This document shows positions 48,348-55,820 of a stretch of 64,000 bases of DNA, piece by piece. Every line of letters begins with the position of its first letter. Within the stretch, counting starts at the first letter, position 1. Made by a program: the position numbers and the translations under genes. Source of the DNA: a virus; the IMG/VR virus record IMGVR_UViG_3300044591_002232, positions 124,001 through 188,000 of that record. The stretch is one strand, 5' to 3'. Below the pieces are notes generated by a model. It saw only the letters and a program-made list of their open reading frames with translations, did not search any database and was not told the DNA's origin.

Positions 48348-48861
48348 AGGAGAAATTCTTCCAACTTACGACATTGAAGTTCCAGAAGTTCATCATTACA
48401 ACTGTGAAGGGCTAGTATCTCACAACAGTTCGGTTTCGTGTAATGCAACAAACGGAGTAGAACCTCCTAGAGATTATCTTTCCATTAAACAATCTAAAAA
48501 GGGAACTCTCAAACAAATTGTACCCCAGTATAATAAACTAAAGAACAATTATACACTTCTTTGGGACATGCCTTCAAATGAAGGATATATTAATTGTGTT
48601 TCTGTTATGCAAAAGTTCTTTGACCAGGGAATTAGTGTAAATGGTAGCTATAATCCCCAGAATTATCCAAATAATGAAGTGCCAATCAGTGTTATAGTCA
48701 ATGACGTTCTTTCACTATACAAATATGGTGCAAAGACTGCATATTATCATAACACATATGATGGCAAAACTGATGATGTTTCTGCCGAAGAAATTAAAAA
48801 TAATGATTTAATTTCCGAAATCTTATCATCAGAAGAAGAATGTATCGCATGTAACGTTTAA
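48322..48861 (+). CDS. nrdA-C: NrdA C-terminal fragment with split-intein C part
   Basis: 179 residues. 1-35 are the C part of split intein 3 (ILPTYDIEVPEVHHYNCEG, ending LVSHN), a conventional size. From residue 36 NrdA resumes: SSVSCNATNGVEPPR, YTLLWDMPSNEGY, and ends with the redox pair CIAC. AAGGAG (48312-48317) precedes the ATG. With the other pieces it rebuilds a 764-residue NrdA (T4: 754). Confidence 0.93.
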   Translation: MKVKTIQFEGEILPTYDIEVPEVHHYNCEGLVSHNSSVSCNATNGVEPPRDYLSIKQSKKGTLKQIVPQYNKLKNNYTLLWDMPSNEGYINCVSVMQKFFDQGISVNGSYNPQNYPNNEVPISVIVNDVLSLYKYGAKTAYYHNTYDGKTDDVSAEEIKNNDLISEILSSEEECIACNV

Positions 48862-48873
48862 TCTAGGAAATTT

Positions 48874-50022
48874 ATGTCTAAAGTAAAAGGAATGACAGTT
48901 TTTAATACAGAAGAAATTAACACTAAAAAGCAAAAAATGTTTTTTAGTGCTCCATTGGGGATCCAACGATATGATGAGTATAAATACCCAATTTTTGAAA
49001 AACTCACACAACAGCAGCTCAGTTTCTTTTGGCGTCCAGAAGAAATAAATCTTCAAAAAGATAGGGCAGATTATCAGACTCTTCGCTCAGAGCAAAAACA
49101 CATTTATACTTCTAATTTAAAGTATCAGATTATGCTTGATTCTGTTCAGGGTCGAGGAACTTCAATTGCTTTTCTGCCATATTGTTCTTTACCAGAACTT
49201 GAATCATGTATAGAAGCCTGGGGATTCATGGAAATGATCCATAGTCGATCATATACTTATATTATAAAAAATATCTATGCTAACCCATCTGAAATATTTG
49301 ATACTATTATTGGTGATGAGAGAATTTTAGAAAGAGCCAAGAGTATTACTGATAATTACGATGAATATATTCAACATGCTCAACAATACTCTTCTTCAAA
49401 TCTTTGGCAATTTAATAATGAGGGTGTAGATTTAGGTAAAAATGAGCTTTATGAGGTAAAGAGAAAACTTTATCGAGCCATAATGGCAGTGAATATCCTA
49501 GAAGGAATTCGCTTTTATGTTTCCTTTGCTTGTTCTTTTGCCTTTGGTGAGCTGAAGTTAATGGAAGGAAGTGCGAAGATTATTTCGCTAATTAGCCGCG
49601 ATGAAGCGTGTCATTTAAATATAACCCAGAATATTCTTTCAAAATGGAAATCAGGCGACGATCCTGATATGATTAAAATTGCAAAAGAAGAAGAGCAATG
49701 GGTTTATAAGACATTTGAAGAAGCAGTTAATCAAGAAAAAAGATGGGCCGAATATATTTTTAAAGACGGCTCACTTATAGGGTTAAACTCCGCTCTTCTT
49801 TGTCAATATGTTGAGTGGGTTTGTAATAGACGTATGAAGGCTATTGGTTTTAAACCTCTTTATGATATTCCGGCCAATAATAATCCTCTTCCATGGACGG
49901 ATAACTGGCTCAGTTCAAAGGGGGTGCAGGTTGCACCTCAAGAGGTCCAGATTACTTCTTATCTAGTAGGGGGTCTTAATCAGGACATTAAACCAGATAG
50001 TTTCGCCAACTTCAAACTTTGA
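48874..50022 (+). CDS. nrdB: Ribonucleotide reductase small subunit NrdB
   Basis: 382 residues (T4: 388). Makes the tyrosyl radical used by NrdA. FWRPEEINLQKDRADY, then metal ligands and radical Tyr region ESCIEAWGFMEMIHSRSYTY, and LISRDEACHLNIT. It is continuous, unlike nrdA. Followed by an IR-flanked terminator. Confidence 0.96.
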   Translation: MSKVKGMTVFNTEEINTKKQKMFFSAPLGIQRYDEYKYPIFEKLTQQQLSFFWRPEEINLQKDRADYQTLRSEQKHIYTSNLKYQIMLDSVQGRGTSIAFLPYCSLPELESCIEAWGFMEMIHSRSYTYIIKNIYANPSEIFDTIIGDERILERAKSITDNYDEYIQHAQQYSSSNLWQFNNEGVDLGKNELYEVKRKLYRAIMAVNILEGIRFYVSFACSFAFGELKLMEGSAKIISLISRDEACHLNITQNILSKWKSGDDPDMIKIAKEEEQWVYKTFEEAVNQEKRWAEYIFKDGSLIGLNSALLCQYVEWVCNRRMKAIGFKPLYDIPANNNPLPWTDNWLSSKGVQVAPQEVQITSYLVGGLNQDIKPDSFANFKL

Positions 50023-50036
50023 CTAAATATATTAGT

Positions 50037-50120
50037 CTGTTAGTACGACAATACTCCACAGACAGGATTAGGTGCTCATATGAGCACCTTTTTTTATAAA
50101 TATTAATGTCGTACTAACAG
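50037..50120 (+). repeat. 14-bp inverted repeat enclosing terminator and late box
   Basis: CTGTTAGTACGACA (50037-50050) and TGTCGTACTAACAG (50107-50120) are perfect complements. Between them lie the nrdB terminator and TATAAATA (50095-50102). A short ATG frame follows 8 bases later. The same order is found before the GIY-YIG gene at 52963. Confidence 0.85.
50070..50095 (+). terminator. Intrinsic terminator after nrdB
   Basis: Perfect palindrome AGGTGCTCAT-ATGAGCACCT followed by TTTTTT. Confidence 0.93.
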
Positions 50121-50127
50121 AATATAA

Positions 50128-50223
50128 ATGACTAAATTAAATCCGAGAATTTATACATATAAAATTACTTTATATCAGAGAAATAGAGGAATAGATAAAT
50201 CAAATCGAATAAGAATTAAATAA
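50128..50223 (+). pseudogene. 31-codon frame, possible endonuclease start remnant
   Basis: Starts MTKLNPRIYTYKITLYQRNR, which faintly recalls the N-terminus of GIY-YIG proteins, then stops. The upstream control element is of the kind seen before endonuclease genes here, so the rest of such a gene may have been lost. A terminator follows directly. Confidence 0.35.
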
Positions 50224-50227
50224 CCCC

Positions 50228-50248
50228 GGCCCCTTTAAGGGTCTTTTT
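50228..50248 (+). terminator. Probable terminator
   Basis: GGCCCCTTTAAGGGTC hairpin with one bulge, followed by TTTTT. Confidence 0.7.
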
Positions 50249-50249
50249 A

Positions 50250-50256
50250 CTAAATA
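50250..50256 (+). promoter_or_regulatory. Late promoter CTAAATA before 50284 gene
   Basis: CTAAATACT lies 27 bases before the start, directly after a terminator. Confidence 0.72.
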
Positions 50257-50283
50257 CTAAAAGAAAACCTATTTCTAAAAAAT

Positions 50284-51561
50284 ATGTCACTTTATAGTCT
50301 AACAGAAGCCTATTCGGAAATCTACGATCACCGAAAGGTCGAAGATCTGTTTGATAATCTTCGATTTGTTGATTACATGCAAGATGGAGATATTGAACAA
50401 GTAGTCGAAGAACTCGTTTGGGAATTCCGTGATTATGGTAATACCTTAGACGAATCATTTGAAATGCTCTCATTTGCCTCGACCGATGAGGTAATTTGTG
50501 AGTCTTACGATGAGCTTATTGAAGATATTCTCACCGAGGCAACTGTTACCAAAGGATCCCAGCGTTCTCAATATGCTGGCTCTGCTCAGGATAGAGTGAC
50601 TTCTGGTCGTGGTGATATTATGGCCCAACAATCTGCTGCTAAAAAACTAGCCAGAAAGTCTGGTAAGGCGGTTGCGGCTGGCCTGGATGCAGAATCAAAG
50701 CAAAGAATGTCAGCTCGCGCCGCACGAGTTGGTAATGCTATTTCTAAGGTTAAATCCAAACTCAGTGGTCCTATTTCTTCTGTAAAACAGTCTATCTCAG
50801 GTTCTGCTGGTGGTCTAGGCCGTGCCACTAAGGCTATGGGTGGTAAAGTAGTAGAAAAAGGTAAGGCCATGTTAAAATCGATTCTTCGTCGTGGTGGTAA
50901 GGCCATCTATGGTGCTGGAAAGGCAATTGAGGGTAGTGGTAGAGCGGCATCCGCTGCTCCAGCAACCACTAGAACCGCCAAGGTTGGTCGCACCACTGTT
51001 ACCACTACCACAGAGCCTGGTGGTAGTAAAAGGCAGGCTGTTGGTCGGGCTGTTCGTAAAGTAGGTGTTGCGCTTCAAAGAAAGGCGGGTAAGAAAGATG
51101 AGCCCAAAATGAGTCGGGCTGATTATGAGTCTCGTAAGTCCGAAAGAACTACATCTGCCAAGAAAGAAGTGGGTGATGCATTTGCAAAGCCAAAACCAAT
51201 GCTTGCTCTTCCAGCAAAAACCTCTGGCCAGCCTGCTGTCCAAAGAACAGTTTCGGCTCGTAAACAAGAGGCCGCCAAGAAAATTGCCAAGGCCGCAGAA
51301 GGTTCAACTGCTAGGGGAACTCGATTTTCTGGTCCAGGGGCTCGTCTTTCTAGCCAAAGAACCAAGACTGGTTATAAAGAGCGTCTTGCCAAGTTTGCAT
51401 CTCAACTATCCGAGCAAGATTATAACACTCTAGTTGATTATATTCTTGAGGACATGATTTCAGAAGGTTATGCTTCTGATGTACTAGAAGCTCTTGATCT
51501 ATTTGAATCATTGACCGAAGATAGTGTAATTGATATTGCACTTGATTATTTTAACGACTGA
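50284..51561 (+). CDS. Late protein, acidic helical ends and very basic middle
   Basis: 425 residues. The N-terminal 90 residues are acidic helices (EDLFDNLRFVDYMQDGDIEQ, YDELIEDILTEA), residues about 95-365 are Lys/Arg/Ala/Gly/Ser-rich with histone-like stretches (SAAKKLARKSGKAVAAG), and the C-terminus is acidic again (LVDYILEDMISEGYASDVLE). The largest member of the layout shared by several late genes. A DNA-binding head component is plausible; not proven. Confidence 0.7.
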   Translation: MSLYSLTEAYSEIYDHRKVEDLFDNLRFVDYMQDGDIEQVVEELVWEFRDYGNTLDESFEMLSFASTDEVICESYDELIEDILTEATVTKGSQRSQYAGSAQDRVTSGRGDIMAQQSAAKKLARKSGKAVAAGLDAESKQRMSARAARVGNAISKVKSKLSGPISSVKQSISGSAGGLGRATKAMGGKVVEKGKAMLKSILRRGGKAIYGAGKAIEGSGRAASAAPATTRTAKVGRTTVTTTTEPGGSKRQAVGRAVRKVGVALQRKAGKKDEPKMSRADYESRKSERTTSAKKEVGDAFAKPKPMLALPAKTSGQPAVQRTVSARKQEAAKKIAKAAEGSTARGTRFSGPGARLSSQRTKTGYKERLAKFASQLSEQDYNTLVDYILEDMISEGYASDVLEALDLFESLTEDSVIDIALDYFND

Positions 51562-51713
51562 TGATCCACTCTACTGATGTTTATGCTCTTAAGGCCAAAT
51601 TAAACGGCCTTAAAAATAAACTCCAAAGAGAACAAAATCCACAAAACGAAAAGAACCTCGCTGATGATTACCTCAATGAGGTTCTTTTCCTTGTGGATTC
51701 TCTCCTGAAATAA
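51561..51713 (+). CDS. Small hypothetical protein, 50 aa
   Basis: The ATG overlaps the previous stop (TGATG). Starts MIHSTDVYALKAKLNGLKNK, helical. Its last 41 bases overlap the 3' end of the leftward GIY-YIG-like gene. Confidence 0.6.
   Translation: MIHSTDVYALKAKLNGLKNKLQREQNPQNEKNLADDYLNEVLFLVDSLLK
51637..51698. other. Long inverted repeat in overlapping gene ends
   Basis: ATCCACAA (51637-51644) and GAAAAGAACCTC (51648-51659) pair with GAGGTTCTTTTC (51678-51689) and TTGTGGAT (51691-51698): 20 base pairs with small bulges and an 18-base loop. It codes for protein on both strands and may end both convergent transcripts. Confidence 0.75.
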
Positions 51714-52110
51714 CCAGCCCATAAATTCTTTCTACTTCGCTAGAATAAAATTTTCCTTCAATATTAGTATTATAATAGGCCTCATCTAATAAAACATTTC
51801 TTTTAAACTGCTCGTATGTCTCATAATAGGACATACTTTTTTTATGAGGGCATAAATACAAAATTTCTCTTTTGAACTTGTTTTCACCTAAAGATTTAAC
51901 GTCTTCTTTTAGTTGGTCACAACTACCGAAATATTTTCTCCAATCGCTTTCTTTGGTTTGCCGTCTTCCAGTCTTTGCGTTTTTTCTTCTTTCCCAGAAA
52001 TGTTTTTTACCAATGTACTTCATCCCGTTTTCTATGTTTGTTATTAAGTAAACAAATCCCTCATACTTTTTATCGACCTCATCAAATTCTTGACCGTTAA
52101 AATACCACAC
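51673..52110 (-). CDS. GIY-YIG-like endonuclease, leftward
   Basis: 145 residues. FVYLITNIENGMKYIGKKHF is a GIY-YIG-type opening, then RRQTKESDWRKYFGSC and FKREILYLC. This short family is found in many T4-like phages as putative endonucleases. It is antisense to its neighbours. Confidence 0.78.
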   Translation of the reverse strand: MWYFNGQEFDEVDKKYEGFVYLITNIENGMKYIGKKHFWERRKNAKTGRRQTKESDWRKYFGSCDQLKEDVKSLGENKFKREILYLCPHKKSMSYYETYEQFKRNVLLDEAYYNTNIEGKFYSSEVERIYGLVISGENPQGKEPH

Positions 52111-52115
52111 AAAAA

Positions 52116-52122
52116 CTAAATA
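52116..52122 (+). promoter_or_regulatory. Late promoter CTAAATA before 52140 gene
   Basis: CTAAATAGT lies 17 bases before the first ATG. Confidence 0.62.
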
Positions 52123-52134
52123 GTAATATAGCAG

Positions 52135-52142
52135 TATTTATG
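52135..52142 (-). promoter_or_regulatory. Late box CATAAATA, leftward
   Basis: The complement reads CATAAATACT, 24 bases before the start of the leftward GIY-YIG-like gene; it overlaps the start of the rightward gene. Confidence 0.45.
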
Positions 52143-52853
52143 GTCATGAAAATAGAACTTCAGAATTTCTTTAGGTATTATAATCATAATCTATCAAAGC
52201 ACCGTGCGGCGGTTGATGATTTAGCCAGAGTTTTAGAGCAGAAGGCCCCTGAACTTCTTGAGGACAATGCAAATTGGGTAAGAATTTATAGGGCACCAGA
52301 AGAAACCGCAAAACCATCTGGTATCTTATTAAATGTCCCCTGGTACCCGCAAACGGATAATTTCACTTTGCCTGATTCCACTTGTAATTCCTCTGCTTGT
52401 GCAATGTGTCTAGAGTTTCTAAAACCCGGATCACTTCCACCTGGACCAAGAGGAGACGACGCTTATTTGAGAAAAGTATTGGCCATTGGTAGCTCTACTG
52501 ATCATGGTGTTCAGACTAGAGTTTTGAGGAGTTATGGTCTTGAGTCGGTTTTTAGATATGACATGACATTTGCAGATCTTGATAGAGAACTAGAGGCCGG
52601 AAGACCAGTTGCGATTGGCATTCTTCATAGAGGACCTGAAAGTGCTCCTACAGGTTCAGGGCATATTATTGTGGTGATTGGAAAAACTGATAAGGGAGAC
52701 TACGTGGCGAATGATCCATACGGGGATCTTGCGGATGGCTACACTGGAGCCGTATCTAAAGGGAGAGGGGTTGTTTATTCAAGAATAACATTAGAAAAAA
52801 GGTGGACCATAAAACATCCTGCTGACGGGTGGGGTAGAGTATTTCTATCATAA
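52140..52853 (+). CDS. Peptidase C39-like protein (lysis or cell-wall enzyme)
   Basis: 237 residues. The first 50 form a helical domain (FFRYYNHNLSKHRAAVDDLA) like that of the lysozyme gene at 53733. The rest is a papain-like C39 domain: NVPWYPQTDN, Cys82 in DSTCNSSACAMC, His175 in SGHIIVVIG, Asp192 in NDPYGD. Two starts (52140, 52146) are possible. Likely cuts peptide bonds in the cell wall or is a virion-associated lysin. Confidence 0.8.
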   Translation: MVMKIELQNFFRYYNHNLSKHRAAVDDLARVLEQKAPELLEDNANWVRIYRAPEETAKPSGILLNVPWYPQTDNFTLPDSTCNSSACAMCLEFLKPGSLPPGPRGDDAYLRKVLAIGSSTDHGVQTRVLRSYGLESVFRYDMTFADLDRELEAGRPVAIGILHRGPESAPTGSGHIIVVIGKTDKGDYVANDPYGDLADGYTGAVSKGRGVVYSRITLEKRWTIKHPADGWGRVFLS

Positions 52854-52867
52854 ATAGAAGTGCCTGT

Positions 52868-52952
52868 AATTGACTTGCATCTTTCCAGGTTGGGAGGTAT
52901 TTTTACCTCCCTTTCAAGTATAAACTTTTATAAATAGTAGTGCAAGTCAATT
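52868..52952 (+). repeat. 12-bp inverted repeat around terminator and late promoter
   Basis: AATTGACTTGCA (52868-52879) pairs with TGCAAGTCAATT (52941-52952). Inside are the terminator GGGAGGTA-TTTT-TACCTCCC (52892-52911, then TTT) and the late box TATAAATA (52929-52936). The GIY-YIG start follows 10 bases later. Same order as at 50037-50128. Confidence 0.85.
52929..52936 (+). promoter_or_regulatory. Late promoter TATAAATA before GIY-YIG endonuclease
   Basis: TATAAATAGT lies 26 bases before the ATG, between the arms of an inverted repeat. Confidence 0.75.
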
Positions 52953-52962
52953 TATAAAGCAA

Positions 52963-53736
52963 ATGATTACTTATATTGCCAGAAATACTATGAATGGAAA
53001 ATTTTATATTGGAAGTACTATTAATTTCAATAGAAGAAAAAATGAACATCTAAAATCTAATTCTAATTATCCTTTTCATATAGCATTAAGAAAAACCCCA
53101 GATTGTTTTGAATGGGAAGTAATAGAAGACGATAGTGAAGAAAGAATTCTTGAACAATCTTTATTAGATATGTGGTATGGTAAAGAAATGTGTTATAATT
53201 TGAGTCCTACTGCCAACTGTCCTTCAACAAATTTTGAGGCAAATTATAAAATTGGAATGAGAGTTAAAGAATTAAAACTTGGATTTCATAATCCAGAATA
53301 TATAAATTCTTTTGACCATAAAAAAATGCTACATGAAACTGGAAAAAAATGTTTTGAAAATGAAATTGGAATTCATAGTAAAGAATATAAAAAATCAGAT
53401 AAACCGAAAATGGTCGGTAGAATGGTAGGTTTAGTAATTGGAAAACAAAATTATGAGAATAAAATTGGAATCTTTAGCCCAGAGTACAGAAATTCTCAAA
53501 AATTTATAGATGATAATAAAAAAAGAATAGAAAGATCAAAAGAAGTTTGTAGTAAATCAATAATTATTATTAGTCCTAATGGAGACAAATTTATTTTTTA
53601 TTCTATGCAGGAAGCCGAACGAAAACTAGGTATTAAAAATCAAACAGTTTCTAGACTTGCTAAAAGAGGAACTCCAGCCACAAGAGGAAAATGGAAAGGG
53701 TGGAGAGTAATGTATAATACGGAGAACGATAAATGA
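52963..53736 (+). CDS. GIY-YIG homing endonuclease
   Basis: 257 residues. N-terminal GIY-YIG domain (ITYIARNTMNGKFYIGST, residues 2-19, with EHLK and an E at the end of the domain). Two degenerate repeats follow (ENEIGIHSKEYKKS, ENKIGIFSPEYRNS), then a C-terminal helix-turn-helix module (SPNGDKFIFYSMQEAERKLG, GKWKGWRV). More AT-rich than its neighbours. Overlaps the lysozyme gene by ATGA; it separates two lysis genes. Confidence 0.9.
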   Translation: MITYIARNTMNGKFYIGSTINFNRRKNEHLKSNSNYPFHIALRKTPDCFEWEVIEDDSEERILEQSLLDMWYGKEMCYNLSPTANCPSTNFEANYKIGMRVKELKLGFHNPEYINSFDHKKMLHETGKKCFENEIGIHSKEYKKSDKPKMVGRMVGLVIGKQNYENKIGIFSPEYRNSQKFIDDNKKRIERSKEVCSKSIIIISPNGDKFIFYSMQEAERKLGIKNQTVSRLAKRGTPATRGKWKGWRVMYNTENDK

Positions 53737-54353
53737 ATATTAAATTCACTGATGCTGCCAAGTTTTATAAAGAACTCCCACATCAAGTAGATGCATGGAA
53801 TTTTCTCCAGGCATCTATTCATAAAGAGATTTTAGACGAGTTTTCAAGACGTTTTAGAAATGAAAAAGTAGAACCGACACTTGAAGGACTACCAGAACCT
53901 GGAATTAAACTTATCAAGGAATTTGAGGGGTGTCATCTCAAAGCATATTATGATCCCCTCACAAATTCTCTCCCAATTACAATCGGATGGGGCAGCACTC
54001 GTAGAAAAGACGGAACTCGTTTTATGATCGGGAACACTATCACCCAAGATGAGGCAGATGATCTTCTATACTTCCAGCTTCGCCGTGAGTTTTTACCTTC
54101 TCTACAGAAAATTCCTTATTGGAATGAAATGAGTGAGAATCAGCAAGGAGCACTTTTATCTTTCGCTTATAATTTAGGTGCTAATTTTTATGGCTCTTCT
54201 GGTTTTAATACAATTTCTAAAAACCTGAGAGAAAAAGATTGGAAAGCAATTCCTAAAACTTTAGAACTTTATAGGAATCCAGGTAGTTCTGTTGAAGCAG
54301 GATTGTTGCGCAGAAGAATTGCCGAAGGAAAATTGTGGATGGAAGGTCTCTAA
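53733..54353 (+). CDS. Endolysin, GH24 lysozyme with helical N-terminal domain
   Basis: 206 residues. N-terminal 50 residues (DAAKFYKELPHQVDAWNFLQ) form a helical domain also seen in the 52140 protein. From residue 56 a T4-lysozyme-type domain: EFEGCHLKAYYDP, TIGWGST, QGALLSFAYNLGANF. Catalytic triad candidates Glu65, Asp74, Thr83. It cleaves peptidoglycan glycan strands. No signal peptide is seen. Confidence 0.88.
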   Translation: MNIKFTDAAKFYKELPHQVDAWNFLQASIHKEILDEFSRRFRNEKVEPTLEGLPEPGIKLIKEFEGCHLKAYYDPLTNSLPITIGWGSTRRKDGTRFMIGNTITQDEADDLLYFQLRREFLPSLQKIPYWNEMSENQQGALLSFAYNLGANFYGSSGFNTISKNLREKDWKAIPKTLELYRNPGSSVEAGLLRRRIAEGKLWMEGL

Positions 54354-54700
54354 TGTCCGTTTCAGAAGTAGTCAGATTTAGGATTTTTAAGGGAACGGAT
54401 TTTGATGAACCCTTTCAATTATTTCAAAAATCTCAAATAAAAACTCCTATTAACCTCACGGGTTGTACTGTTATTGCAAGGATAAAGAAATTCCCGACTT
54501 CTCCTACTTTTGAAACGTTCAGTATCGTTTATGTTAATAGGGCACAAGGTCAAATAAAATTAACCATGGATAACCTAGTAACTTCTGACCTAATAGAGGG
54601 CCGGAATTATTTTGATATTTTTGTTGTTTATCCAGATGAGTCTGTAAAATTAGAAACAAAAGGAACTTGTCTAGTAGAAGAAACTTCTTATGTTAATTAG
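54353..54700 (+). CDS. Hypothetical beta-rich protein, 115 aa
   Basis: 115 residues from ATG 54353 (the longer frame would lie in the lysozyme gene). VVRFRIFKGTDFDEPFQLFQ, INLTGCTVIARIKKF and YFDIFVVYPDESVKLETKG look like a small beta-sandwich as in phage baseplate or fibre accessory proteins. Its end overlaps the convergent gene by 8 bases. Confidence 0.68.
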   Translation: MSVSEVVRFRIFKGTDFDEPFQLFQKSQIKTPINLTGCTVIARIKKFPTSPTFETFSIVYVNRAQGQIKLTMDNLVTSDLIEGRNYFDIFVVYPDESVKLETKGTCLVEETSYVN

Positions 54701-54884
54701 ACTCATTCTTCTTAATCCACTCCTTTAATTCACAAACATAAGACCTTAACTGATTCGCTTTTTCCAGGTGCCATAAATCGCCACTTTTAAAATACTCTCT
54801 ATTGTGGTTGTCGATGGCCTTCAGCAAATTATGAATCGGGGTGTTCCAGTCTTTTCTAGAATCAGTGTCAAATTCTCTTGGCAT
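54693..54884 (-). CDS. Hypothetical protein, 63 aa, leftward
   Basis: 63 residues: MPREFDTDSRKDWNTPIHNL, FKSGDLWHLEKANQLRSYVC. Conserved-looking small helical protein. Starts 3 bases after the upstream leftward gene stops. Confidence 0.66.
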   Translation of the reverse strand: MPREFDTDSRKDWNTPIHNLLKAIDNHNREYFKSGDLWHLEKANQLRSYVCELKEWIKKNESN

Positions 54885-54887
54885 TAT

Positions 54888-55139
54888 TTACCTTTCATCT
54901 ATTTTTGTTTTTAAGGCGATAATAGTGGTCAGAAGTGTGAGCAAGACCTCATAACCCCTTCTTTCTGATTCTTTGCAATCTAGAGGTGGTGGATTTTTAA
55001 GCCCGCCCATTACGTTGGCCCTATTAATGGAACCAGGCACCAGGAAATTACATGAAACAAAATTAATTCCAATAAATCCTATTAATGATAAACAAATTAC
55101 GAAAATTAAATTTGTTAATGTCTTTTTTTTGTTATCCAT
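54888..55139 (-). CDS. Small membrane protein, possible lysis accessory
   Basis: 83 residues. Hydrophobic N-terminal segment (TNLIFVICLSLIGFIGINFV) ending in SC, which might be a lipobox-like site, and a second hydrophobic stretch (VLLTLLTTIIALKTK). Near lysozyme and C39-like genes, so a spanin- or holin-type role is conceivable but unproven. Has its own leftward late promoter. Confidence 0.65.
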   Translation of the reverse strand: MDNKKKTLTNLIFVICLSLIGFIGINFVSCNFLVPGSINRANVMGGLKNPPPLDCKESERRGYEVLLTLLTTIIALKTKIDER

Positions 55140-55159
55140 TATAGGAAACTTCTTTTAAG

Positions 55160-55166
55160 TATTTAG
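55160..55166 (-). promoter_or_regulatory. Late promoter CTAAATA, leftward
   Basis: The complement reads CTAAATACT, 20 bases before the start at 55139. Divergent partner of the rightward box at 55175. Confidence 0.7.
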
Positions 55167-55174
55167 ATTTTTCA

Positions 55175-55181
55175 CTAAATA
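55175..55181 (+). promoter_or_regulatory. Late promoter CTAAATA before HNH gene
   Basis: CTAAATAATC lies 21 bases before the start at 55203. Confidence 0.7.
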
Positions 55182-55202
55182 ATCAAGGTCTGTTAATTTT
55201 AA

Positions 55203-55529
55203 ATGCGACTGTACCAAACGTCTCAAGATTTATTGTTTAACCTGGAAGCAACAACAAGTTCAGAAGCAAGGAAAAAATGGAGAGAGTCAATAAAAGAAGA
55301 ATGGAATTACGAATGCGCCTATTGTGGTTCCTCTGAAAACTTGACATTAGACCACATAACACCTAGAATTAAAGGTGGATCTGATCGAATTACCAATATT
55401 GTTTGTGCCTGCAACAAATGTAATCATTCTAAAGGCCATCAATTTTGGTCTGATTGGTATTTACAGCAAGACTTTTTCACAACAGACAGACTGTCTGAAA
55501 TTATTAACTGGCAAAATGGAAGACGATAG
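55203..55529 (+). CDS. HNH endonuclease, 108 aa
   Basis: 108 residues with a classical HNH motif: CAYCGSSENLTLDHITPR, GGSDRITNIVCACNKCNHSK. N-terminus LEATTSSEARKKWRESIKE is conserved in T4-like cyanophages, where the gene seems a resident rather than a mobile element. Role in DNA processing or packaging is unknown. Confidence 0.85.
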   Translation: MRLYQTSQDLLFNLEATTSSEARKKWRESIKEEWNYECAYCGSSENLTLDHITPRIKGGSDRITNIVCACNKCNHSKGHQFWSDWYLQQDFFTTDRLSEIINWQNGRR

Positions 55530-55614
55530 TACAATGCTCCAGGCACTAAATGAGGTGTCTGGAGCGATTATTGGTTATTTGGCAATCATTATACCGCTAC
55601 TCGCACTGCTCTAA
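55516..55614 (+). CDS. Small membrane peptide, 32 aa
   Basis: ATG inside the end of the HNH gene, stop at 55612-55614. One hydrophobic span (SGAIIGYLAIIIPLLALL). Overlaps the next ATG by TAATG. Possibly a holin-like peptide. Confidence 0.5.
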   Translation: MEDDSTMLQALNEVSGAIIGYLAIIIPLLALL

Positions 55615-55820
55615 TGGACAAAAAGCAAACTGACCACTCATTGCACAATTGTTTGTTTTTTGTGTTATTATTTGGTTTCGTTGCATTATGTACCATGTCC
55701 GAATTACGTTACCAGATTTCTCGTCTTTGGCTACCTTTCCAATATTGGGGTCAGCTCATGTATTCTTATGATATTAGTACCAGGGAATATTTTTATTCAT
55801 TGATTAATGGTAAATCGTGA
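55614..55820 (+). CDS. Small membrane protein, 68 aa
   Basis: 68 residues with a transmembrane helix (NCLFFVLLFGFVALCTMSEL) and a Tyr/Trp-rich second half. Overlaps the deaminase gene by 4 bases (GTGA). Confidence 0.6.
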   Translation: MDKKQTDHSLHNCLFFVLLFGFVALCTMSELRYQISRLWLPFQYWGQLMYSYDISTREYFYSLINGKS

